NCBI GenBank assembly: GCA_023212725.1 | Contig: JALBYF010000061.1 | Coordinates: forward strand, 45,681 to 109,680 | DNA length: 64,000 bases | Origin: Tranzscheliella williamsii | Lineage: Eukaryota > Basidiomycota > Ustilaginomycetes > Ustilaginales > Ustilaginaceae | Direction: 5' to 3' | In this document: one piece after another, positions 55,232 through 64,000 of the stretch | Layout of the letters: each line of letters starts with the position of its first letter | Position numbering within the stretch: position 1 is the first letter of the stretch | Translations under genes and position numbers: made by a program | The notes under the pieces: generated by a model | The model's input: the letters and a program-made list of their open reading frames with translations, nothing else | Databases searched by the model: none | Told to the model about the DNA's origin: nothing

Positions 55232-56724
55232 GAGGCTTGGCCTCTGCCCGCCAGAGCGTCGCTGCGATCCCCCTCCCCTTCTACGCCTTACCACAGTGCC
55301 AACGTTGCGGCTCTCCTGATTCACTCGTGCCAGCTCGAACAATTCCTTGTCCAATGTCAAGCTACGCTCCCCACACCATCGTCGCACGTCGACGTGACCG
55401 TGCCCAGTCCTCCGTGCAACGGTGACACTGCGCTCTCGTTTCGCCCGCGTCCCGCCCTGTCCTGCCAAGCGCCCAGCCGCTGTTGGTGCGGCGCTCCACA
55501 GGCATCAGCGCCTGACCACCCCGTGAAACGTCTTTCACATCCCCACCACCAATAGCGCATCTTCCCGAATAGCGAGAGTTAATCCCAAGCCAGCATCGTG
55601 TACCGACATTGCCCGTTTGTGTAAATACGATGACCACAACCCATCTTGTCGAGCATCGTCTATGTTTATCGCACGCAGAGGTCGGCCTTGCTAGGAAGGA
55701 CTGGCCGATGAGGAATGATAGCTAGGTGAGCGAAGAGCAAAGGCAGGGGAGAGTGGCTGCTCATGCTCTATGGCTGCGGAGAGTGGCGGCGGCCTCTCGC
55801 GCATCCCGATCTGCAGCCAGGTGTTATGGCTGGGGTCAGCAAGTGCTTGGTGAGTAGCCTTGTAGTTGCTTTCATGCCATGTTGCTTCACATGCCGTTCT
55901 ACTTTGACAGGTGGATCAAATGTGCTGATGCACTTTTGCAGTCTGCATGTGTGCAGATCAGGGCTATGAGTGCTAATGATGTATAGACTGAAGCGGTTCA
56001 GCTCCATAACCAACACCTTGGGGTACTGCCGTCAATGGCATCGCCCTTGCAAGAGTGTGTTAGGGATGCACTCGTACACTCAGACACCTCCTCCCTCTGG
56101 ACGGAGCAGGGGTTAGCAGTCGATTTCAGAATTGCGTCGACCAGGACCACACTCAGTAACTACCCATTGGTTCGATCGACTGCTACACAGCCAATTTCTT
56201 ACCACTCGGTCGATATCACTATCGTCCCGACCAGAGGGTCAGGCGTGAGAAGCGCTGACAAGAGAATGGAGGAGATTTGACCACGCTCATCGAGGATTGT
56301 GACTGTTTCATCTCACTTCATATTGACAAGGACAAGACGAGGTGATCAGCAAAGGTACCCCGCCATCCGGGTGTGCCACTGAGAACAGGCCTCTAGATAC
56401 GACGCAGGGTCGCCCCCCTCGGCCTTCCAGGTAGATAATATGTATGCAGCACGGTGCCCTGGCGTCTCAGGGTACAGCCCCACTTTGTAACTTCAGACAC
56501 CGCGTAGGGCCGAAAACGCCGCAGCGACCAGCATATCCACTTGTCTTGCGGTCTTATGATCCAGGCGGTAAAGCGATTCGACGCTACTCAAACCTGTCAA
56601 GAGTGATGCTGGCTCCACTCCCGCTGCTGGAGGTGCACGCTTTTGCAAAATGGCTTAGATCATGTGTGGTACCTCGTGTGCATTCTTATGATTACCTTGT
56701 CCGTTGCAATCATCTGTGGGCCAG
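55232..56724. other. Intergenic DNA
   Basis: 1.5 kb between the convergent repetitive-protein and sugar-transporter genes. No supported gene. Confidence 0.5.
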
Positions 56725-58419
56725 CTAAGGCTTTACATCCCTGGTGTTGGTAATGCTACCGTCCTCTTTAAGGTCATCCTTGGTCTCTCCGAGGGAAGGT
56801 TGAAACTCCAAGTCGTCGGGGGACGTCAGAGAGGTTGTTGGCTCTCCTCGTTGTGCCAGCATGGTTTTTCGTTCGGCCACGAAACGCTTGAACTCGCGGT
56901 CTTTGCGCAGTGCTGTCCCTTTGCTGGCGAATAGAATGTCCATATCCTCCAGTTGAACGCCTCTGGTCTCGGGTATCAGGAAAAAGGTGAAGACGAAGGC
57001 GACCAGCGAACAGACAGCAAAGAAGATGAAAGTGTATCCTTTGATCTTGATAACCATGTAAGGCGTCGAGTAGACGATGGCAAATTGACCCAACCATTGC
57101 ATGCAGGTGGTCATAGTCATGCAAAGCATACGGATCCGGCTGGGGAAGACTTCGGCGCAAAACATAAAGGGAATGCCGTTCCAAGACATTGCATACCAGA
57201 AGGTATACCAGTAAAACGCCACCAGGCCAAAGATCGCCCCGGCATCTTTTGGCGGTGTTGTGTCAAAGCTGTCCGACACGTTGGTGTAGATGCCGAGGTA
57301 CAGCATAGCGCTCGCAGCTCCGAGAGAACCGATTAGTAAAGCAGAACGACGGCCGATCGTATCGACAAAAAAAAGCATAAAAATAAGAGTCACCAACGCC
57401 TTCTCCAGACCATACACGCCGGTAGCCAGCAAAGTGACCGAGGTGCCTCTGAACCCAATGTTGCTGATGAGCGTTGAGGACTCATAATTCAAGGCCTGGA
57501 TTCCCGACCCTTGCTGCAAAAGCATGGTTGCACACCCGATGAAGAGTCTGAAGCGGTTAGTAGGGCCGAAGGACTCTCGCAGCTTGGAGAGGAATGACGT
57601 TCCATGTCCATCTTGCTGCTCTTTTTTAAGTTGGTCTTGGATCTGCTGCAACTCGAATTGAATGTAGGGATGGTCTTGTGGCAGGTTCCGCAGATAGCAG
57701 AGATTGCGGATCCCCTCTTCGACCCGACCCTTGTTGATGAGCCAACGGGGTGCTTCGGGCTGGAAGAACATAAGCAATGCGAGAAGAGCACCGGGAATGA
57801 TCTGGAAACCCACTGGCACTCTCCACTGGCTGTTGCTGGAGGGGCTTATGTGTTGATTGACACCGTAGTTTATCCAGAATCCGATGACCTGGAAGCCTTG
57901 GTAGACGCACTCGAGAAGCCCGACCATCTTGCCTCGGATCGCTGGTGGAGAATTGACTGCAACGTAGGCGGGACCAAGAAGGTATGCATTTCCAATGGCC
58001 AAACCGGTCAGAGCACGACCGGCATAGAAGAGACCGAGTTGTCCCTGGCTCACCAGCTGGAGTACTGAGCCAAGCACGAAGAGAAAGGAGGCCACAAAGA
58101 AGCAGAAGCGCGTACCAAAGCGCTCTACCATTGGGTAGGTCGAGAGGGTTCCGAAAAAGCAGCCAGCCTGGAAGGTCGAGACAATTTGACTCGATAGTGC
58201 CGCCAGCTTGACAGCGCCGACCGAGTCTTCCAGCCCGAAAGTCCTCTTGAACGAGGGCAGTTGAAGCGTACCACCTACGAAGGCGCCGTCGTAGCCAAAA
58301 CAGGCTGCGCTCATACTGGCCGACAGCATCATGATCCAAATGCGCTTGTTGTACACCTCTGGTGGCGCCGGATAGGGTGATGAGTCCTGGTGACTGAGAA
58401 ATCGAGAGCGTACCTTCAT
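56725..58419 (-). CDS. MFS sugar transporter
   Basis: Proton-coupled or facilitative hexose/sugar-acid carrier of the Hxt/quinate-permease group, 564 aa with 12 predicted membrane helices split by a cytoplasmic loop (about 225-275). Family marks: GYDGAFVGGTLQLPSF in helix 1, GRALTGLAIG near helix 4, PEAPRWLINKGR after helix 6, GSGIQALNYESSTL in helix 7, DTIGRRSALLIGS in the second half, and the end PETRGVQLEDMD. The ATG at 58419 (MKVRSRFLSH) is the first of the frame. It diverges from the aldolase, and the shared promoter holds zinc-cluster-type sites. The substrate is unknown; neighbours suggest a sugar or sugar acid. Confidence 0.9.
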   Translation of the reverse strand: MKVRSRFLSHQDSSPYPAPPEVYNKRIWIMMLSASMSAACFGYDGAFVGGTLQLPSFKRTFGLEDSVGAVKLAALSSQIVSTFQAGCFFGTLSTYPMVERFGTRFCFFVASFLFVLGSVLQLVSQGQLGLFYAGRALTGLAIGNAYLLGPAYVAVNSPPAIRGKMVGLLECVYQGFQVIGFWINYGVNQHISPSSNSQWRVPVGFQIIPGALLALLMFFQPEAPRWLINKGRVEEGIRNLCYLRNLPQDHPYIQFELQQIQDQLKKEQQDGHGTSFLSKLRESFGPTNRFRLFIGCATMLLQQGSGIQALNYESSTLISNIGFRGTSVTLLATGVYGLEKALVTLIFMLFFVDTIGRRSALLIGSLGAASAMLYLGIYTNVSDSFDTTPPKDAGAIFGLVAFYWYTFWYAMSWNGIPFMFCAEVFPSRIRMLCMTMTTCMQWLGQFAIVYSTPYMVIKIKGYTFIFFAVCSLVAFVFTFFLIPETRGVQLEDMDILFASKGTALRKDREFKRFVAERKTMLAQRGEPTTSLTSPDDLEFQPSLGETKDDLKEDGSITNTRDVKP

Positions 58420-58785
58420 GATTGGCGAAGCAGCAGTGGGGAAGGGGGGCACGGGTGGGGACGGGTGGCGGTGTGTGGGGCTAGATCTGCGAGTTGCACT
58501 ACAGGTCGAGATCTGGGGAGACCGCTGGAAGAATTCACGAGGCAGAGATGCCTTTATACAAGATACATGATCGAAGTGTGCCTCGACTGCATGCTGAGAG
58601 ACCAGCCGGAAGGCGAAGGAACGGGTTTGTGGGGAAGCATGAGACGCCCAAGCAGGCAGAACCGAGAGCGTAGGCCGCGTGGTGACAGTTGCCTGTGGGC
58701 GAGTTCACTGGGGAAAAGCGGGGGTGATGAACGGCATTCAGGTTTGGCTGTCTTGTAGCGCCGGCGTTTCTTCACCCCCCGCTCT

Positions 58786-58797
58786 CGGTCCGAACCG
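58786..58797. promoter_or_regulatory. CGG-N6-CCG element 1
   Basis: CGGTCCGAACCG, an everted/inverted CGG pair with a 6-bp spacer, the spacing class bound by Ppr1-type Zn2Cys6 dimers. Followed by two more AACCG units. Confidence 0.55.
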
Positions 58798-58867
58798 AAC
58801 CGAACCGACCCCTTCATCATCCCTCTTGTCCGCCCCTCTTGTCCGAACCAATCAACAAGACGTACGT

Positions 58868-58879
58868 CGGTTCCAACCG
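58868..58879. promoter_or_regulatory. CGG-N6-CCG element 2
   Basis: CGGTTCCAACCG, close to the palindrome CGGTTNNAACCG. Confidence 0.6.
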
Positions 58880-58895
58880 ATCGACCCTGGGGGCT

Positions 58896-58907
58896 CGGTT
58901 TGAACCG
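58896..58907. promoter_or_regulatory. CGG-N6-CCG element 3
   Basis: CGGTTTGAACCG, 28 bp from element 2 (start to start) and sharing CGGTTNNAACCG with it. Confidence 0.6.
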
Positions 58908-59170
58908 ACTCGGTCCTATCCGGTCCGGCTCCTTCTTCAGCACCCTTTCTCGGTTCGCACACCGTGGACCCCTCGGTGCTGCAGGCAGCTATAGCCGTTC
59001 GCGCCCAACTCGCAGGTGAGCATCAGTGCCGGTAGTGGCGGGACAGGTCCTGTGCTGACCGCAGCTTTGGATCGTTCAAAAGGCTTCTTTCCCCGGCTCG
59101 ACATCACCCTGTTTTACCCCACATCTACCACCTCTAGCTCGCTCAAATTCACCCTCATAGCAACAGCACC

Positions 59171-60257
59171 ATGGGCAGTATAGCAGACATGGCTTCCACC
59201 GGCACTTTTGTGGAGACCAAGGTCCTCGGTCGCGGCATCTATGTCCCCGTCCTCACCTTCTTCACCGGCGAACATGGTCAGCATCTTGATCTCGAGACTT
59301 TCCAGAAGCATGTTGCCTACGTAGCTTCCAGCAAGGTAGCAGGTATCGTCGTCCTAGGCTCCACTGGCGAAGCTGTTGCCCTGACCGACGAAGAAAAGGC
59401 CGTGGTAAGTCTCTTAGAACCGGGAGTGACTCTGAATCGTAGGCCACCCGGCATTTCTGACGTACCTCTTAACCCTTATGTTTCATTATGTATTGCAGCT
59501 GGTACGATCTGCGCGCAAAGCCATGGACGAGAGCGGTCACTTGGACATGCCGTTGATCGTGGGCGCAGGTGGCCAGTCCATCGTCACTGCTCGCGCGAGT
59601 CTGGACGCCATGGCCCAGGCCGGAGCCTCCCATGCTCTGGTACTTCCCTCCTCTTATTATCCCAACCAGCTGGGCCAAGCCGGCGCCGTGCAGTTCTACA
59701 ACGCTATCGCCGATTCCTCGCCCCTGCCTATCCTCATTTATTCTTACCCTGGCGTCTCTTCCGGCATCAACCTCAGCTCCGACATCATTCGCTCCCTCTC
59801 TGTCCATCCGCGCATCCGTGGTGTCAAGCACACCGACCATGATATCGGAAAAATGGCCCGAAGCTGTGCCCTCCCCTCCGCTTCTGGTACCGGTTCAGGC
59901 TTTTTCGTTCTTGGCGGCGCAAGCGACTATTTGACAGCTGCTCTTGCTGTCGGCGCACATGGCACAATCACGGGTATGGGCAACATGGCACCTCGTACGG
60001 TTGTAAAGATACAGACTCTCTTTGACGAGGGTAGCTTTGAAGAAGCTAAGCAACTACAGCATGTAGTCTCGCTGGCCGAATGGGAACTGGGAAAGGGCGG
60101 TGTTCCAGTCCACAAGGCCGTTCTCGAGAGCGCCAGGGGCTATGGTGGCCTTCCACGATCACCGCTTCAACCAACACCCAAGTCTATTGCCCAAGAAGCG
60201 GTCCAAAACTTCAAACATCTACTCGAGATCGAAGCCAGCCTCGAGAAATCGTCATAG
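59171..60257 (+). CDS. DHDPS/NAL-family aldolase (2-keto-3-deoxy sugar-acid aldolase type)
   Basis: Two exons, 59171-59404 and 59499-60257 (94-bp intron), coding for 330 aa. Class I aldolase TIM barrel. The Schiff-base lysine is expected at Lys188 (RGVKHTDHD), the catalytic Tyr at 161 (IYSYPGVSSG), and the carboxylate-binding GSTGEA loop near 66-71. Fungi make lysine by the aminoadipate route, so true dihydrodipicolinate synthase is unlikely. Known fungal members include 2-keto-3-deoxy-L-galactonate aldolase of galacturonate breakdown and hydroxy-oxoglutarate aldolases. The sugar transporter and zinc-cluster regulator next door favour a catabolic role. No organelle presequence is evident. Confidence 0.88.
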
Positions 60258-60460
60258 GCCGTTTCAGCCACATAGTACCTCCTAGACCACTCGCTTGTTC
60301 AAATATTCGTAGTGCCATTGATACAATGCAATGTACCAATTCAGAGTAACGGGTACAAGAGAGCTGTGAAGTCCGCATAGAGAACCATACCACCTCACCA
60401 GAGAGCTCAATGTGACGGATGGTTCGAGCAGCATAACAACAGCGTAGCTAAGTGTCGCAA

Positions 60461-63007
60461 CTAGGATAGTTGCTGTGAATGAGCCGGCTCGATGGGAAAC
60501 AGGGATGCTATATCCGCAGTTACTAGACCTTCCGCATTATCGCCAAAGAGCAACCTCAGCGAATCATCGGCATCGAAGTCGGCAAACCACGGTGCCGTGG
60601 TCGATTGGACATCCGCAACCGGCCATGAGACGTCGAAAAGGTCCTGCTGACTGCTGCCGGGACTCATGTAGCCGGCAGGGGAAGCTGGACCTGGCTGGAG
60701 CGAGATCTGAGAAGAGATCAACGGCCAGTCGTACGATAAAGGCTCTGGATTAGATGGCTTCTGTCGAGCTTCGTCTTGTTGCATCCGCCTACGCTTGCCT
60801 GCTGATTGCGGCTGGGCAGGATCCGCTCTCCTTCGCACAGAGTGCCGCTGCGTCAGAATCCCGGCGCGACGTGCTGCATCCTTGGTTTTGGCGAAAAGAG
60901 AACGTGCCAGTGTTGCACCCTGTGCATCTAGACGCTCTAGGGAGTCAAGAGCCGATTCCACCAAGGTAGTAGCCCTTCTACCCATGTTGAAAGCCGAAAC
61001 ATCCGCTTCCTCACTCTGTGGCGATGGGCCCAGTTCAGAGTTTTGAGTCGACTGCGGAAGCTCCACCAGTCCGATAAACGCAATGGCCGCTTGTGCCAAT
61101 GCCATTACAAGGTAGTCAGGGACATGCGCAGTCGCAGCATGTGTCTCCCGTGCGTGTAGGTCGATAATCGCTTCCGAAGCCCTGCAGACAGCACGACGAT
61201 AGGCACCATGGTAGCGTTGTGCGTCGACCGAATCAACGCCTTCGATATCGTCGCTATCGCTATCCACACCCGCATCTTGACGTCGGGAGTGTGCTGACCG
61301 GGTTGTGGGAGAAGTGTGTTGGTTATGGGCAGCGATCTCATTGAGACGAAGCGCAAAGGTGGGCAAACAGAGCCGTACGTGCCAACGGTAAAGCGCAGCA
61401 CAGTGTCTTTGAGCTGGATGTCGAAGACCAGAGTTCCACTCGGCATCGCATCGCTTCAACCGTCCGCTCAAGACTTTGTATCGGGCCCATATGGACTTAT
61501 AGTCCACCCAGGGTGCGTCATCGTTTACCCGCGTCCCATGTGTGCTGACATTTGGCTGTACCTGGTTAAGTTGTGCAGAAGCTTCGGCGACCCAGTCCAG
61601 CAGCTTCCTGGAAATCTGCGCCAATTCGGCCTGTGCAGCCACAAAAGCATCTGAACCAATGTCGATGCCCCGCACTAGGCAGTCTTGCTTTAGCGAAGCA
61701 ATAACGTCATGGCAGAGGTCCAGGTTCTCCTTGGGTGATGCCGGGCGCCCGAATCCGAGCGAAGGAAAACAATCTGAAGCACATAGCAACAGCCACGTTC
61801 GCCGTGCGGCAAGCGATCCCTTCTTGCTATCGTAGGAAGCCCATACTGACTTGTCGATGGCGAGCCGTTTCGAGAGGCGAAAGGCGTGCCCAGAGAGGAT
61901 CCAAGGATCCGAACTGGAGGGCATAGGCCTCAACCCCCACGCGTGTAAGAACAACGTGGCCTGTACATCACTGAGGTGAAACCGGGAACGTGTCAGGGTC
62001 TGACCTAGATGAGCTTCTGCGGTTCGTGTCAGGCATGCGAGAAGCTGACTGTGCGACTCTGTGGTACGCGCATCGCGGTGAAGAAGTACATGTCTTGCGC
62101 TGATGGCAAGGATCACGGCTAAGAGAAAGGGCTCATCGTGTCGCATGCGCGTTACGTTCTTGCGCGAGTCGACATCAAGAACGGGCAGAAAAGGGTGACA
62201 GTGGTCCAGGAACCAGTGTAGCAGGTACTCAGCGTATTCGCTGGTCAGCAGTCCCGAAGTGATCGGATCGGAAGCCGCGTCGGCCGTTTGTCTCATCGAG
62301 ACAGCCACCTGATCCATCTGGTGCTCTCTTGTAGGATTGATCTGCTTGGGAGCAAGGGGTTGTAAAGAGGCAGTTGGAGCGCTCAGGTCAACATTGTCAT
62401 GCCGCAGTGTAGTTGCGATGTTGTCATGTTCTTCTTGCTGGGAGGGTCGACGATGAGAGTGCTTATACGACTGTAGAGGTTGATCCGTTCCCTGTTCTAG
62501 TCCAACACTCTGACGTGCCGAAGGCTGATGCGAGTCTGCATTTCCTTTCTCCATCATGTCGCTGAATGGCGCTCTGACGCTCTGTTCCACGCCGCTGTTG
62601 AGCGGATAAGCAGTGGGCGAAGCCGTGGCGGCAGTATTCGACGAGCCAGACGGGCCGATATGGCGGATAGCTTCAAGAGTCGCTACACGATGCAACAACG
62701 AGGCAACATCGGATTGAAGCGACCGGATGAGGTCAGCAGGCGCCGACACTTGGACAGTGGGAGAAAGCTGCGAGCGACCATGGAAGGAGCTTTGGCGAGA
62801 TTCTGACGTCTGAGCCACATGGTGGGCGGGAGCGTATTCTTCGTAGACGGATGAAGTTTGCCGGTTGCGAAGCAGAGGATCCGAGCATTGCACCTTGGCG
62901 CGCATGCAACGAAGACACGGATTCTGACCATCGCAGCGAAGTTTATGGGACCTACATCGTGCACAGGCTACTTGAGTGCGATGCGGCTTCTTTCCCTTCG
63001 TGCTCAT
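60461..63007 (-). CDS. Zn2Cys6 zinc-cluster transcription factor
   Basis: Protein of 848 aa. The binuclear cluster is canonical: Cys15-x2-Cys18-x6-Cys25-x5-Cys31-x2-Cys34-x6-Cys41, in a basic context (KKPHRTQVACARCRSHKLRC). A short linker and a probable coiled coil (about 88-112, LIRSLQSDVASLLHRVATLE) for dimerisation follow. A fungal-specific transcription factor (middle homology) domain spans about 250-560, with YLLHWFLDHCHPFLPVLDVD near its start. An acidic C-terminus (WFADFDADDSLRLLFGDNAE) could be an activation domain. It converges on the aldolase (203 bp) and is a natural candidate to act on the CGG-N6-CCG sites at 58.8-58.9 kb. Confidence 0.9.
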   Translation of the reverse strand: MSTKGKKPHRTQVACARCRSHKLRCDGQNPCLRCMRAKVQCSDPLLRNRQTSSVYEEYAPAHHVAQTSESRQSSFHGRSQLSPTVQVSAPADLIRSLQSDVASLLHRVATLEAIRHIGPSGSSNTAATASPTAYPLNSGVEQSVRAPFSDMMEKGNADSHQPSARQSVGLEQGTDQPLQSYKHSHRRPSQQEEHDNIATTLRHDNVDLSAPTASLQPLAPKQINPTREHQMDQVAVSMRQTADAASDPITSGLLTSEYAEYLLHWFLDHCHPFLPVLDVDSRKNVTRMRHDEPFLLAVILAISARHVLLHRDARTTESHSQLLACLTRTAEAHLGQTLTRSRFHLSDVQATLFLHAWGLRPMPSSSDPWILSGHAFRLSKRLAIDKSVWASYDSKKGSLAARRTWLLLCASDCFPSLGFGRPASPKENLDLCHDVIASLKQDCLVRGIDIGSDAFVAAQAELAQISRKLLDWVAEASAQLNQVQPNVSTHGTRVNDDAPWVDYKSIWARYKVLSGRLKRCDAEWNSGLRHPAQRHCAALYRWHVRLCLPTFALRLNEIAAHNQHTSPTTRSAHSRRQDAGVDSDSDDIEGVDSVDAQRYHGAYRRAVCRASEAIIDLHARETHAATAHVPDYLVMALAQAAIAFIGLVELPQSTQNSELGPSPQSEEADVSAFNMGRRATTLVESALDSLERLDAQGATLARSLFAKTKDAARRAGILTQRHSVRRRADPAQPQSAGKRRRMQQDEARQKPSNPEPLSYDWPLISSQISLQPGPASPAGYMSPGSSQQDLFDVSWPVADVQSTTAPWFADFDADDSLRLLFGDNAEGLVTADIASLFPIEPAHSQQLS

Positions 63008-64000
63008 GAACTTAGCCTGAGATGAGTTGTGAAGAGCTGGGATGCCGACATGCCTGGTACCAAAGAGTGAAGAATAGTCGCATTGAACATATGTTCCATG
63101 ATCAGCGGTGGCGGTCTCAATAGACGAACCTCAGCAGCCCGTCCTTGGTGTGGTGGTCAGTCCAACGGCTTTGTCGAGATATCCACTCAACGCAAACAAA
63201 GTCCTAAAGCCGGTGCCTGTTTCTGCACAAGCAGAACATGCAAACTCGATAATGTCAATTCAATACATCAGCCTTATAAAGTTCATCACATTTTATACCA
63301 CCCCACAATTCTCCAGAGACCATGATAGCCTTGACATCTACAACAACCTCTAGCAAAGGGCCAGTCTTTTGTGTAGCGCATGTTGCAGTCAATGGCAAGG
63401 CAGTCTGGCATCTCACTGGACATTGTGTTGGGGCCAATTCTGACAAGTTGCCAGTAGCACAGTAGTCAGCCTGTGCCCTGCTTCTCTATCCTGTGTACAC
63501 ACATACAGTTGCATCCAATACTGCCCCACCTGCCTCCAAATCCATCATATCTTCAACATCTACACCAAAGACATCTGGCATCAACCCATCCCTTTGGTGT
63601 AACATCATGTAGCTTACTTATAACACTGGGAAGTGGAGAAGCAGAGCTTTCTAATGATAAAAATATCAATCGCTCCTGCATTATAGATTATGCTACAATT
63701 TTGTGTTGAGTCTGACTGGAATGTTTTCTCTTTTAAAATCCTCATCACAAAAATGCTAATGTTCATGCAGCTCCATCACTAGCTGGTAGAGTCTGGTGTG
63801 TGATACATGCATGTGTAGCCATGGATCAGGAAAAGGAGACAAGCTGTTGACCAACTCTCTTGCATTTTTGTAGCCAGAAGGACAGCTGGTTTGGTACCTT
63901 CATTCCCAGCAGGAAAATTGGAAGGTTCCAATTCTCCCGTCAACCCTGCATTTTTTGGAATTTTTTAAGGGTCCAAATAGAAAAGTACAGTGGCAATTAT
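63008..64000. other. AT-richer intergenic end of the window
   Basis: Promoter of the zinc-cluster gene, then sequence clearly more AT-rich than the rest of the window. No supported gene or recognisable transposon. Confidence 0.45.

Larger units (their letters stand above)
58420..59170. other. Divergent promoter of sugar transporter and aldolase
   Basis: 751 bp between the two ATGs, with three CGG-N6-CCG elements clustered within 122 bp near its middle and further isolated CGG/CCG triplets. Confidence 0.6.

Noticed and set aside
59171..60257. True dihydrodipicolinate synthase (lysine biosynthesis)
   Set aside because: Fungi use the alpha-aminoadipate route to lysine; the fold is shared by sugar-acid aldolases, which fit the neighbours better.
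1..64000. tRNA, rRNA, CRISPR arrays and intact transposons
   Set aside because: I looked for B-box-like GGTTCGA arms, regularly spaced direct repeats and transposase or reverse transcriptase motifs by eye and found none that held up. A tRNAscan-SE and repeat search would be decisive.

Overview
The window is nuclear DNA of a basidiomycete fungus, most likely a smut-type Ustilaginomycotina species. Three things point there: intron-poor GC-rich genes with short introns, a PKA regulatory subunit of the smut Ubc1 type, and a repetitive secreted protein with Kex2-like sites built like the smut repellent and repetitive secreted proteins. The species cannot be named from the sequence alone. I recognise 24 protein-coding genes and one decayed gene. 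I saw no tRNA, rRNA, CRISPR array or intact transposon.

Layout. 0.8-5.1 kb: a MATH/BTB-like protein (+) converges on a lysophosphatidate acyltransferase (-). 6.7-13.6 kb: a GH3 beta-xylosidase (+), a three-exon molybdopterin-binding-domain protein (+) and an Hsp104 disaggregase (-) with heat-shock elements upstream. 14.4-17.5 kb: a carboxylesterase (+) and a DOMON/cytochrome b561 protein (-, three exons). 17.5-29.4 kb is gene-poor. It holds a decayed gene near 20 kb, a membrane-anchored GH79-like protein (-), an AT-richer island with a repeated CCTAGGGGAA-type motif, and a secreted alpha/beta-hydrolase (-).

31.0-44.1 kb is a dense housekeeping block whose small genes are mostly spliced: TIM9, TIF6, the glucosidase II beta subunit, a Tctex-type dynein light chain, SUS1, SFM1, GTP cyclohydrolase I, a BOL3-like BolA protein, RPS25 and ATP7. 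Most neighbours are divergent or convergent pairs. The dynein light-chain gene appears to need a 15-nt exon and a 2-nt exon to keep its frame.

44.6-55.2 kb carries signalling and surface genes: the PKA regulatory subunit, an Atf1-type bZIP factor and, after 2.8 kb without a recognised gene, the repetitive secreted protein. 56.7-63.0 kb looks like a small catabolic module: an MFS sugar transporter (-), a divergent DHDPS/KDG-type aldolase (+) and a Zn2Cys6 regulator (-). The transporter-aldolase promoter has three CGG-N6-CCG sites of the kind bound by Zn2Cys6 dimers. The last kilobase is AT-richer with no recognised gene.

Exon boundaries were placed by eye from GT/AG signals, reading frame and family conservation. 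Small-gene models whose exon lengths sum to whole codons and rebuild a known family are the most secure.
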